DNA of 23,468 nt, taken from the NCBI GenBank assembly GCA_036270655.1, contig DATBCD010000045.1, forward strand, positions 1 to 23,468. The letters run 5' to 3'. Numbering within the stretch: position 1 is the stretch's first letter; each line of letters opens with the position of its first letter. Under the pieces are notes generated by a model that worked only from the letters and a program-made list of their open reading frames with translations, ran no database searches and was not told the DNA's origin. The position numbers and the translations under genes are program-made. Positions 1-7,103 of the stretch are shown one piece after another. Origin of the DNA: VBCK01 sp036270655 (GTDB taxonomy: Bacteria > Pseudomonadota > Gammaproteobacteria > Burkholderiales > Burkholderiaceae_F).

Positions 1-138
1 CTGGAAGGCAGCAACGTGAATGTCGTGGAGGCGATGGTCGGAATGATTGCCGCTTCGCGCCAGTTCGAGCTGCAGATGAAGATGCTCAGCACCGCCGAGC
101 AGAACGAGCAGAAGGCAGGCACCGTGATCGGTGCCTGA
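1..138 (+). CDS. flgF: FlgF, flagellar proximal rod protein (C-terminal end only)
   Basis: The window opens inside this reading frame; 45 codons and a TGA stop are present. The fragment starts LEGSNVNVVEAMVGMIAASR, followed by QFELQMKMLSTAEQNEQ, which is the C-terminal helix typical of flagellar rod/hook proteins (the 'SNV(N/D)VVEE(M/L)V.MI...R.(F/Y)E' signature). The downstream gene is flgG and its C-terminus carries the same signature, so FlgF, the usual neighbour, is the best reading. FlgF is a rod subunit in the periplasm that connects the MS ring side to FlgG. The stop lies 44 bases before flgG, consistent with one operon. The start and most of the protein are outside the window; another rod protein such as FlgC cannot be formally excluded, but gene order argues against it. 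Confidence 0.85.
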   Translation: MEGSNVNVVEAMVGMIAASRQFELQMKMLSTAEQNEQKAGTVIGA

Positions 139-182
139 CAAGGGTAAGACGGCGCATTCGCCATCAACGCACGGAGCAACAA

Positions 183-965
183 ATGATCAGAAGCCTCTGG
201 ATTGCCAAGACAGGCATGGACGCCCAGCAGACCCAGCTGGACGTGATCTCCAACAACCTGGCGAACGTCGGCACCAACGGATACAAGCGGCAGGTCGCGC
301 AGTTCGAGGACCTGCTGTACCAGAATCTGCGCCAGGCGGGCGCCAACTCCTCGCAACAGACGCAACTGCCCACCGGGCTGCAGCTGGGCACCGGCGTTCA
401 ACTGGTCGCGACCCCGCGCGTGTTCACGCAGGGCAATCTGCAGCAGACCGGCAGCCAGTTCGACATGGCCATCAACGGCAACGGCTTCTTCCAGGTCCAG
501 CTGCCGGACGGCACCACCGCCTATACGCGCGACGGAACGTTCCACATGGACTCGGCCGGCCAACTGGTCAACAGCTCGGGATTTGCCCTGACGCCGGCGG
601 TCACCATCCCGCCCAGCGCGCAGTCGGTCACGATCGGAGCCGACGGAACGGTCAGCGTCACGCTGGCCGGTCAGGCCAACGCGCAAAGCGTCGGCACGAT
701 CCAGCTGGCCAACTTCATCAATCCGGCCGGGCTCGAATCCAAGGGCCAGAACCTGTTCGCCGAAACATCGGCGTCCGGAACGCCGAGCGCCAACACCGCG
801 GGCACCAATGGACTGGGCACCCTGCAGCAGGGCTATGTCGAGACCAGCAACGTGAATGTGGTCGAGGAACTGGTGTCGATGATTCAGACCCAGCGCGCCT
901 ACGAGCTCAATTCGAAAGCGATCTCGACTTCGGATCAGATGCTGCAGCGCCTGTCGCAGATGTAA
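183..965 (+). CDS. flgG: FlgG, flagellar distal rod protein
   Basis: A 260-residue protein, the usual length for FlgG. It starts MIRSLWIAKTGMDAQQTQLD and has the N-terminal rod-protein motif ISNNLANVGTNGYKR (about residues 22-36), a central beta-rich region with the common MAINGNGFFQVQLPDG and YTRDGTF stretches, and the C-terminal signature YVETSNVNVVEELVSMIQTQ followed by RAYELNSKAI. These are shared across axial rod/hook proteins; the full set and the length point to FlgG. It polymerises into the distal rod that crosses the periplasm through the P and L rings encoded just downstream. The ATG is preceded by GGAG with about 6 bases spacing. It lies in the same operon as flgF and flgH, 16 bases before flgH. 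Nothing unusual is seen. Confidence 0.97.
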   Translation: MIRSLWIAKTGMDAQQTQLDVISNNLANVGTNGYKRQVAQFEDLLYQNLRQAGANSSQQTQLPTGLQLGTGVQLVATPRVFTQGNLQQTGSQFDMAINGNGFFQVQLPDGTTAYTRDGTFHMDSAGQLVNSSGFALTPAVTIPPSAQSVTIGADGTVSVTLAGQANAQSVGTIQLANFINPAGLESKGQNLFAETSASGTPSANTAGTNGLGTLQQGYVETSNVNVVEELVSMIQTQRAYELNSKAISTSDQMLQRLSQM

Positions 966-981
966 GCGTCGAAAGCCGACG

Positions 982-1659
982 ATGACCGCTTCCGTCCGAT
1001 CCGCCGCTCTGGCGCCGGTGGCCGCGCTGCTGCTGCTGGGCGGCTGCGCCACTCCGCGCGACCAGATCAAGGTCAGCACGACCACGGCCCGGCCGCAGCC
1101 GGTATTGGCGGCCGACCGCCCGACCGGCGCGATCTTCCGCACGCAGGGCAACCTGCTGCTGTTCGAGGATTACAGGCCGCGCGCGATCGGCGACCTGCTG
1201 ACGATCCAGTTGAACGAGACGCTCAACGCAAGCCAGAGCGCGACCTCCAACACCGAGAAGAAGACCAGCGCCACCGCCGTGATCCCGAAGATCAAGGGCG
1301 TGTTCGGAATGGGCATCAACGGATTGAACACCACCGCCGCCACCGACAATTCATTCAACGGAACCGGCGCCACCACCTCTTCGGGCCTGTTCACCGGAAC
1401 CATCACCGTGACCGTGATCGAGGTGCTGGACAACGGCAACCTGATGGTGGCGGGAGAAAAGCAGATCGGGATCCGCGAGAACTCCGAGATCCTGCGCTTT
1501 TCAGGGACCGTCAATCCGGCTCTGATCCAGTACGGCAACGTGGTCAGCTCGACCCAGGTTGCCGACGCCCGCCTCGACTACCGGGGCGGCGGCAATATCG
1601 AGCAGGCGCAGATCCAGGGCTGGCTCGGACGTTTCTTCAACTCGTGGTCGCCGTTCTGA
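982..1659 (+). CDS. flgH: FlgH, flagellar L-ring lipoprotein
   Basis: A 225-residue protein with a lipoprotein signal: a short basic start, a hydrophobic stretch and the lipobox LLGGC, giving Cys22 as the predicted lipidated residue after cleavage by signal peptidase II. The mature part contains sequences typical of FlgH, including GAIFRTQGNLLLFEDYRPRA, IGDLLTIQLNE (about residues 69-79) and the C-terminal GTVNPALIQYGNVVSSTQVA, then LDYRGGG and WLGRFFNSWSPF. FlgH forms the L ring, the outer-membrane bushing for the rod. Its TGA overlaps the preferred ATG of flgI by one base (TGATG), which suggests translational coupling of the L- and P-ring proteins. Length and ending match the family. Confidence 0.97.
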   Translation: MTASVRSAALAPVAALLLLGGCATPRDQIKVSTTTARPQPVLAADRPTGAIFRTQGNLLLFEDYRPRAIGDLLTIQLNETLNASQSATSNTEKKTSATAVIPKIKGVFGMGINGLNTTAATDNSFNGTGATTSSGLFTGTITVTVIEVLDNGNLMVAGEKQIGIRENSEILRFSGTVNPALIQYGNVVSSTQVADARLDYRGGGNIEQAQIQGWLGRFFNSWSPF

Positions 1660-2780
1660 TGGGCGCGTCTGCATCGCTTTGGCGGGGCTGCGCGGCCGTG
1701 GCGCTGGCGTGTGCCCTGGCGCTCGCCGCTCCTGCCAACGCCGAAAGGATCCGTGACCTGGCCACCGTGCAGGGCGTGCGCGGCAACCAGCTGATCGGCT
1801 ACGGCCTGGTGGTCGGACTGGACGGCAGCGGCGACCAGACCACGCAGACGCCGTTCACCGTGCAGAGCCTGCAATCGATGCTGACCCAGCTGGGCATCAC
1901 GCTGCCTCCGGGAACCAACCCGCAGCTGAAGAACGTCGCCGCGGTGATGGTCACCACGGAGCTGCCGTCCTTCGCGCGTCCCGGCCAGCAGGTCGACGTG
2001 ACCGTTTCGTCGCTCGGAAACGCGCGCAGTTTGAGAGGCGGCACGCTGCTGATGACGCCGCTGAAAGGCGCCGACGGGCAGATCTACGCGGTGGCGCAAG
2101 GCAACGTGCTGGTGGCCGGGGCCGGTGCCTCGCAGGGCGGATCCAAGGTGCAGATCAACCACCTGGCCGCCGGGCGGGTCCCGGACGGCGCCACGGTCGA
2201 GCGCGCGGTCGCCTCGCCGTTCCTGCAGGGCGAAACCATCTCGCTGGAGCTGAACTCGACCGACTTTTCGACCGCGCAGGCGGTCACCGATGCGATCAAC
2301 CTCGAGGTCGGTGAAGGCACGGCCCATGCGCTGGACGGCCGGGTGATCGATGTGAAAGCCCCGGTGGACCCGGATCGGCGCGTGCGCTTCATGGCGCAGC
2401 TGGAGAACCTGAAAGTGGCGCAGGTCGAACCGACCGCCCGCGTGATCGTGAACGCGCGCACCGGCTCGATCGCGATGAACCGCACCGTGTCGCTGGAGCC
2501 GGCCGCGATCGCGCACGGCAATCTGTCGGTGACGATCACCTCCACGCCGGTCGTGTCCCAGCCCGGTCCGCTTTCCAGCGGCCAGACCACGGTGGTCGAA
2601 AAGACCGATATCCAGCTGAAACAGGATGGCGGCGTGCTGATGAAGCTGCCTTCGGCCGCCAACCTGGCCGACCTGGTCAAGGCGCTGAACTCGCTGGGAG
2701 CCAATCCGGCCGACCTGGTCGCAATCCTGCAGGCCCTGAAGGCGGCCGGCGCATTGCGCGCCGACCTGGAAGTCATCTGA
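1659..2780 (+). CDS. flgI: FlgI, flagellar P-ring protein
   Basis: FlgI builds the periplasmic P ring around the rod. With the ATG at 1659 the protein has 373 residues and a Sec signal peptide (MGASASLWRGC, hydrophobic alanine/leucine stretch, cleavage probably after APANA near residue 28). The mature protein begins ERIRDLATVQGVRGNQLIGY, a hallmark of FlgI, followed by GLVVGLDGSGDQT, and ends with the conserved DLVKALNSLGANPADLVAIL and QALKAAGALRADLEVI. A GTG five codons upstream (1644) is in frame; I prefer the ATG because it makes the TGATG junction with flgH and gives a cleaner signal peptide. No strong Shine-Dalgarno sequence is visible, which fits coupling to flgH translation. flgJ follows after 10 bases. 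Confidence 0.96.
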   Translation: MGASASLWRGCAAVALACALALAAPANAERIRDLATVQGVRGNQLIGYGLVVGLDGSGDQTTQTPFTVQSLQSMLTQLGITLPPGTNPQLKNVAAVMVTTELPSFARPGQQVDVTVSSLGNARSLRGGTLLMTPLKGADGQIYAVAQGNVLVAGAGASQGGSKVQINHLAAGRVPDGATVERAVASPFLQGETISLELNSTDFSTAQAVTDAINLEVGEGTAHALDGRVIDVKAPVDPDRRVRFMAQLENLKVAQVEPTARVIVNARTGSIAMNRTVSLEPAAIAHGNLSVTITSTPVVSQPGPLSSGQTTVVEKTDIQLKQDGGVLMKLPSAANLADLVKALNSLGANPADLVAILQALKAAGALRADLEVI

Positions 2781-2790
2781 GGCGCGTCCC

Positions 2791-3729
2791 ATGGACGAGT
2801 CGGGCGCCCAGGCCTCCAGGATCGGCAACATCGCGGGTGGCCTGGCCGCCGACAGTCGTTCGCTAGAGCAGCTCAAGCGCGCCGCGCGCGACGATCCGCG
2901 CCAGGCCGCCAAGAAGGTCGCCACGCAGTTCGAGGCGCTCTTCATGCAGATGGTCCTGAAAAGCATGCGCTCCGCGACGCCCCAATCCGGCCTGCTCGAT
3001 TCGCAGGAACAGGACATGTACCGCGGCATGCTCGATCAGCAGATCGCACAGCAGGTGGCGGCCAAAGGCACCGGCCTGTCGGATCTGATCGCGCGCCAGC
3101 TTTCGCGCAACATGCCCTCCTTCGCGCCTGGCGGCGCTTCGGAGGGCAAGCCCTCCTCCCCGAACGCGGCTGGCCCGCCCGCCTCGGGAAGCGGAGCCAC
3201 AGCGGGCCCCCTCTCCGCCAACGCAGCCGGGGAGGGCCCGGCCTCCGAAGCGCCGTCAGGCGCGAAGGAGGCTTTCATGCAGCAGCACTGGGCCGACGCG
3301 ATGCGCGCCCAGCAGCTCACCGGCGTGCCTGCCAGCTTCATTCTTGGCCAGGCGGCGCTCGAATCGGGCTGGGGCCGTCGCGAGATCCGCGCGCCCGACG
3401 GTGCGCCCAGTTACAACCTGTTCGGCATCAAGGCCGGCCCCGGCTGGCAGGGCAAAACTGTCCAGGTCACGACCACCGAGTACGACGGCGGCACGCCGCG
3501 CAAGACGGTCCAGAGCTTTCGCGCCTACGACAGCTACGCGGCTGCTTTCCAGGACTGGGCGCTGACGATCGGGCGCAACCAGCGCTACTCGGGGGCGGTC
3601 GCCTCGGCCGGCGACGCGGGCGGCTTCGCCTCCGGCATGCAGCGCGCCGGCTACTCGACCGATCCGACCTATGCCGAAAAGCTGGCACGCGTCATCCGAA
3701 CGGCCTCGTCGATCGGAGGGACGGGATGA
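2791..3729 (+). CDS. flgJ: FlgJ, rod-cap protein with peptidoglycan-hydrolase domain
   Basis: A 312-residue bifunctional protein. Residues about 35-105 are the rod-binding domain (KVATQFEALFMQMVLKSMR and SQEQDMYRGMLDQQIAQQVA), which caps the growing rod in the periplasm. Residues about 161-310 are a glucosaminidase domain with the active-site region ILGQAALESGWGRRE, in which Glu191 is the probable catalytic acid, plus YNLFGIK and FRAYDSYAAAFQDW typical of this hydrolase family. It opens the murein layer for rod passage. The two domains are joined by a low-complexity Gly/Ala/Ser/Pro linker (about residues 109-160) whose DNA is a long inverted repeat, annotated separately. No signal peptide is seen, as expected for a protein exported by the flagellar apparatus. 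It is the last gene before a separate late promoter. Confidence 0.96.
   Translation: MDESGAQASRIGNIAGGLAADSRSLEQLKRAARDDPRQAAKKVATQFEALFMQMVLKSMRSATPQSGLLDSQEQDMYRGMLDQQIAQQVAAKGTGLSDLIARQLSRNMPSFAPGGASEGKPSSPNAAGPPASGSGATAGPLSANAAGEGPASEAPSGAKEAFMQQHWADAMRAQQLTGVPASFILGQAALESGWGRREIRAPDGAPSYNLFGIKAGPGWQGKTVQVTTTEYDGGTPRKTVQSFRAYDSYAAAFQDWALTIGRNQRYSGAVASAGDAGGFASGMQRAGYSTDPTYAEKLARVIRTASSIGGTG
3116..3271. repeat. Inverted-repeat element forming the FlgJ linker
   Basis: Two 30-base arms (3116-3145 and 3242-3271) are reverse complements with one mismatch, separated by 96 bases. Each arm is itself nearly palindromic: CCTCC and GGAGG at the ends and GCGCC and GGCGC inside, interrupted by a 3-base TTC mismatch. 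The spacer holds further weaker, inverted, C-rich then G-rich stretches (around 3150-3175 and 3210-3237). The element stays in the flgJ frame and encodes almost exactly the linker between the two FlgJ domains. This resembles a REP/BIME-type palindromic element that entered a tolerant coding site; that origin is an inference. Confidence 0.7.
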
Positions 3730-3738
3730 GCGGGTCAT

Positions 3739-3765
3739 TCAACTTTTCGCGCCCGCTGCCGATCT
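3739..3765 (+). promoter_or_regulatory. Probable sigma-28 (FliA) promoter for flgK-flgL
   Basis: TCAACTTT, exactly 11 bases, then GCCGATCT. The sigma-28 consensus is TAAAGTTT-N11-GCCGATAA, so 6 of 8 bases match in each element and the spacing is exact. It lies between the flgJ stop and the flgK start, where flgKL late promoters are found in enteric flagellar systems. About 26 bases separate the -10 element from the flgK ATG, leaving a short leader with an AGGGTGAG ribosome site. A 6-base dyad (CCGCTG 3753-3758 with CAGCGG 3772-3777) overlaps the -10 element. Confidence 0.7.
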
Positions 3766-3791
3766 TAGTCGCAGCGGCAGGGTGAGATTCG

Positions 3792-5708
3792 ATGTCCGAC
3801 GGTCTGTTCTCGATTGGTTCCAGCGCGTTGAATGCAGCCTATACGGCGCTGCAGACGACCGGCAATAACATCGCCAACGCCAACACGCCCGGCTACTCGC
3901 GCCAGATCGTCGATTTCACGGCGCAGGTCGCCACAGGCCTGAGCGGCAACTACATCGGCGAAGGCGTGGCGGTCGCCTCCATCCAGCGCGAATACAACGA
4001 GCTGCTGACGCGCCAGGTCGACTCCTCGCAGGCGGCTGCCAGCCAGACCGGCACGCGCGCCACGCTGCTGAACCAGGTCAACAACCTGTTTGCCAGCACG
4101 ACCAACGGCCTGGGGGCGACGGTCAACCAGTTCTTCGCCCAGATGCAGACGCTGACCCAGCAGCCCAGCAGTCTGGCGGTGCGCCAGACGGTGCTGTCGT
4201 CCGCCCAGCAGATGGCCGCCGGCTTCAACGACGCGTACGCGCAGCTGCAGCAGATGCAGCAGAGTGCCAACCAGCAGATCGGCCAGGAGATCTCGACGGT
4301 CAACAGCACCAGCGCCCAGATCGCCCATCTGAACGACCAGATCGCGCTGGCCACCGCGGCCGGCGGCTCTCCCAATGACCTGCTGGACCAGCGCGACCAG
4401 GCGATCCAGACGCTGAACAAGTCGATCGGCGTGACCACGCTGAAGCAGAGCGACGGCTCGATCAACGTGTTCCTGGCCAACGGGCAGCCGCTGGTGGTCG
4501 GCGACCAGGTGACCCAGATGGGGATGGGGACGGACCCGTCCAACCCGCAGAACATCACGGTCGGGGCCAAGGCCGGCAACACGATCATCCCGCTGGCGGT
4601 AAACAGCACCACGGGCGGCAATATCGGCGCGCTGCTGCAGTTCAGCCTGCAGGATGTCCCCGCCGTCGAGAACCAGATCGGGCGCCTGGCGGCGGTGGTT
4701 TCGTCGCAGTTCAACCAGCAAAGCAAGCTGGGTCAGGATCTGAACGGCGCCGCCGGCGTGAACTTCTTCTCTCCGATCTCGCCCACGGTGCTCGCGTCGA
4801 CCCACAATGCGACCTCCGGCGGCTCACCGGCCGAAACCGTGACCGCCACGTTCAGCGACACCACCCAGTTGCAGGCGTCCGATTACAGGCTGCAGGTCGT
4901 CAGCGGCAATTACGTGCTGACACGGCTGTCCGACGGCCAGCAGACCACGCTGTCGTCGCTGCCGGGCGCTGCCGCCACGGTCGACGGCATCACGATCAGC
5001 GTCAGCGGAACCGCGACTAACGGCGATACGTTCACGATCGAACCGGTCCGCGCGGCCGCGAGCAACCTGGCGGTCTCGATCGGCCAGCCCCAGCAGATCG
5101 CCGCGGCCAGCCCGGTGCAGGCGTCGATTCCGGCCACCAACACCGGCTCGCTGACCGTGTCTTCGCTCTCGGTGGTGGGTCCGAACCGCAATGCGGCCCT
5201 GACCGATGGCGTGACGGTCAGCTTCAGCAGTCCGACCAGCTACACGATCACCGATCCGACCAGCGGCACCTCGGCGTCCGGCACGTACACGTCAGGCCAG
5301 CCGATCGCTTTCAACGGATGGAGCCTGACGCTGCTCGGAACGCCGCAGACCGGCGATTCGGTCGGCGTGGCGTCCAACGTGGGCGGCACCGGCGACAACA
5401 CCAACGCGCTGGCGCTGGCCCAGCTTCAAAACGCCAACGTGGTCGGCGGCGCGTCGCTCGGATCCGGATATGCGGCCGTGATCTCGCAGGTCGGCACAAT
5501 GACGGCCAACGCACAGGCCGATCAGCAGAACCAGCAGACCATCCTTCAGAACGCGGTCACCTCTCAAAGCTCGCTGGCCGGCGTGAATCTGGACGAAGAG
5601 GCCTCGAAGCTGCTGCAGTACCAGCAGCAGTACCAGGCGGCCGCCAAGGTCATCTCGATCGCCTCGACGCTGTTCAACCAGATCCTGTCGATCTCCGCCT
5701 CGGGCTGA
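3792..5708 (+). CDS. flgK: FlgK, hook-filament junction protein 1 (HAP1)
   Basis: A 638-residue protein beginning MSDGLFSIGSSALNAAYTAL with the axial-protein motif NNIANANTPGYSRQ (about residues 28-41), typical of FlgK. A long helical region follows (about 90-200), then a glycine/threonine/serine-rich beta region. Within it two related beta modules are visible (about residues 364-421 and 470-530), each ending in a 'G(T/D)...GD(T/S)(F/V)' pattern. The C-terminus VNLDEEASKLLQYQQQYQAA plus AKVISIASTLFNQIL is the conserved coiled-coil that packs with the N-terminus. FlgK caps the hook and links it, with FlgL, to the flagellin filament outside the cell. A sigma-28-like promoter lies directly upstream. 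flgL follows after 64 bases. Confidence 0.97.
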   Translation: MSDGLFSIGSSALNAAYTALQTTGNNIANANTPGYSRQIVDFTAQVATGLSGNYIGEGVAVASIQREYNELLTRQVDSSQAAASQTGTRATLLNQVNNLFASTTNGLGATVNQFFAQMQTLTQQPSSLAVRQTVLSSAQQMAAGFNDAYAQLQQMQQSANQQIGQEISTVNSTSAQIAHLNDQIALATAAGGSPNDLLDQRDQAIQTLNKSIGVTTLKQSDGSINVFLANGQPLVVGDQVTQMGMGTDPSNPQNITVGAKAGNTIIPLAVNSTTGGNIGALLQFSLQDVPAVENQIGRLAAVVSSQFNQQSKLGQDLNGAAGVNFFSPISPTVLASTHNATSGGSPAETVTATFSDTTQLQASDYRLQVVSGNYVLTRLSDGQQTTLSSLPGAAATVDGITISVSGTATNGDTFTIEPVRAAASNLAVSIGQPQQIAAASPVQASIPATNTGSLTVSSLSVVGPNRNAALTDGVTVSFSSPTSYTITDPTSGTSASGTYTSGQPIAFNGWSLTLLGTPQTGDSVGVASNVGGTGDNTNALALAQLQNANVVGGASLGSGYAAVISQVGTMTANAQADQQNQQTILQNAVTSQSSLAGVNLDEEASKLLQYQQQYQAAAKVISIASTLFNQILSISASG

Positions 5709-5772
5709 GCGCCGGGCACTGCGGATCGATCGCTCGGACCCGCCAAGTCACACGCACCAGGATACGACAGCC

Positions 5773-6981
5773 ATGATCAGGATATCCACCTATTCGATGT
5801 TCCAGAACGGCGAGCAGTCGATCGGCGCCGCCGAGAGCCAGTTGATGCAGACCGAGCTGCAGCTGTCGAGCGGCAAGCAGATCAATACGCCCTCGGACAA
5901 CCCGGTCGGCGCCGCCAACGTGGCGTCGCTGAACAGCACCGTGTCGCAGCTGACCCAGTTCCAGAGCAACCAGACCGAAGGCAAGCTGCAGTTGGACCAG
6001 GCCGATTCGGCGATGTCGAGCTTGATCAACCTGGTTCAGGATGCGCAGCAGCGCCTGGTCCAGGCCGGCGACGGCACGTACTCGGATACGCAGCGCGCGG
6101 CGCTGGCGCAAGGGTTGCAGGGCGACCTGAATCAGATGGTGGGGCTGGCCAACACCAGCGATGGCCAGGGCGGTTATCTGTTCGGCGGCTCGCACCAGTC
6201 GGCGCCGCCCTTCACGCAGGTCGGCAACAACGTGACCTACGGCGGCGACAGCGTGCTCCAATCGGTTCAGGTGTCGCAGAACCGTCAGCTGCAGATCAAG
6301 TTTTCGGGTGATGACATATTCCAGAAAATGCGGCCCGGCAACGGGTCGTTCGTCACGGCGGCCAATTCGGGCAACACCGGATCGGGTGTGATCGACACCG
6401 GCTCGGTGGCCAATCCGTCGGCGCTGACCGGCGACAATTACTCGATCACCTTCGCGGTCAGCGGATCGAGCACGACCTACCAGGTCCAGGACACGACCAG
6501 GAATACGGCCGTCAGCAGCGGCAGCTATACCTCGCCCGCCACGATCTCGTTCGACGGCCTGCACGTCACGCTCACGGGCACGCCGGCCAACAACGATTCG
6601 TTCACGGTCGCGCCAGCCCCGTACCAGTCGCTCTTCACGACCATGTCCAATGCGATCGCTGCGTTGCAACAGCCGGCCGGCACGCCGGCGTCGTCGGCGC
6701 AGCTGCAGACCTCGCTCGCCTCGGCGCTCGGGTCGATGGGGCAGGCGCTCGATCACCTGACCTTGAAGCAGGCCGAGGTCGGAACTCAGCTGCAGCAGCT
6801 CAACTCGTATTCGACGCTTAACAACGACCGCACGCTGCAGGCCAGCTCGGCGCTGTCATCGATCCAGGATCTCGATTACGCCAAGGCCGCATCGCAGATG
6901 GCGCAACAGCAGACGGTTTATCAAGCCGCGCTGCAGAGCTATTCGGCCGTATCCAAGCTGTCGCTGTTCAACTATCTTTGA
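5773..6981 (+). CDS. flgL: FlgL, hook-filament junction protein 3 (HAP3)
   Basis: A 402-residue flagellin-like protein. It starts MIRISTYSMFQNGEQSIGAA, and the N-terminal region has the flagellin/FlgL coiled coil with LQLSSGKQINTPSDNPVGAA (about residues 31-50) and DQMVGLANTSDGQGGYLFGG (about 119-140), diagnostic of FlgL. The C-terminus DYAKAASQMAQQQTVYQAAL, then SYSAVSKLSLFNYL, is the matching partner helix. A central beta module (about residues 215-285) resembles the modules in FlgK. FlgL joins FlgK to the first flagellin subunits. The ATG has a weak AGGATA ribosome site upstream. It is the last gene of the flagellar cluster in this window; a hairpin follows the stop. Confidence 0.96.
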   Translation: MIRISTYSMFQNGEQSIGAAESQLMQTELQLSSGKQINTPSDNPVGAANVASLNSTVSQLTQFQSNQTEGKLQLDQADSAMSSLINLVQDAQQRLVQAGDGTYSDTQRAALAQGLQGDLNQMVGLANTSDGQGGYLFGGSHQSAPPFTQVGNNVTYGGDSVLQSVQVSQNRQLQIKFSGDDIFQKMRPGNGSFVTAANSGNTGSGVIDTGSVANPSALTGDNYSITFAVSGSSTTYQVQDTTRNTAVSSGSYTSPATISFDGLHVTLTGTPANNDSFTVAPAPYQSLFTTMSNAIAALQQPAGTPASSAQLQTSLASALGSMGQALDHLTLKQAEVGTQLQQLNSYSTLNNDRTLQASSALSSIQDLDYAKAASQMAQQQTVYQAALQSYSAVSKLSLFNYL

Positions 6982-6985
6982 CGTC

Positions 6986-7018
6986 CTCCCCACTCGAGCG
7001 CTGCGCGCCAGGGGGGAG
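6986..7018 (+). terminator. Hairpin after flgL, possible terminator or palindromic repeat
   Basis: Five bases after the flgL stop, CTCCCC (6986-6991) pairs with GGGGAG (7013-7018), and GCGC (6998-7001) pairs with GCGC (7005-7008) around a TGC loop. There is no T tract, so it is not a classical intrinsic terminator. C-rich/G-rich hairpins with a GCGC core are common scattered repeats in beta-proteobacterial intergenic DNA, so it may be a repeat that also stabilises or ends the flgL transcript. Confidence 0.45.
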
Positions 7019-7056
7019 ATATCGGTAAGCGCTTCCTTCCGGTATTCTTCGCGCAA

Positions 7057-7095
7057 GACGGCCGCGGCGTCGCGGTCGGGGCCGTCGCCTGACGG
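7057..7095 (+). promoter_or_regulatory. Leader of the nine-PAS kinase with two competing hairpins
   Basis: GGCCGTC (7080-7086) can pair upstream with GACGGCC (7057-7063), 7 base pairs. Alternatively its CCGTC part (7082-7086) can pair downstream with GACGG (7091-7095) over a 4-base loop. The second pairing ends in the GGAG (7094-7097) that serves as ribosome site for the GTG at 7104. The two folds exclude each other. In GC-rich DNA such pairings can arise by chance, so regulation is only a possibility. I saw no pair of hexaloop hairpins of the A-x-x-G type bound by ANTAR proteins. Confidence 0.22.
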
Positions 7096-7103
7096 AGCTG
7101 GTC

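Noticed and set aside
1578..3029. A 483-codon minus-strand open frame opposite flgI
   Set aside because: Arg/Gly/His-rich shadow sequence; the plus strand encodes flgI and flgJ with family signatures.
6982..7103. Search for an ANTAR-type double hexaloop hairpin in the kinase leader
   Set aside because: Hairpins exist but none has a 6-base loop with A at position 1 and G at position 4.
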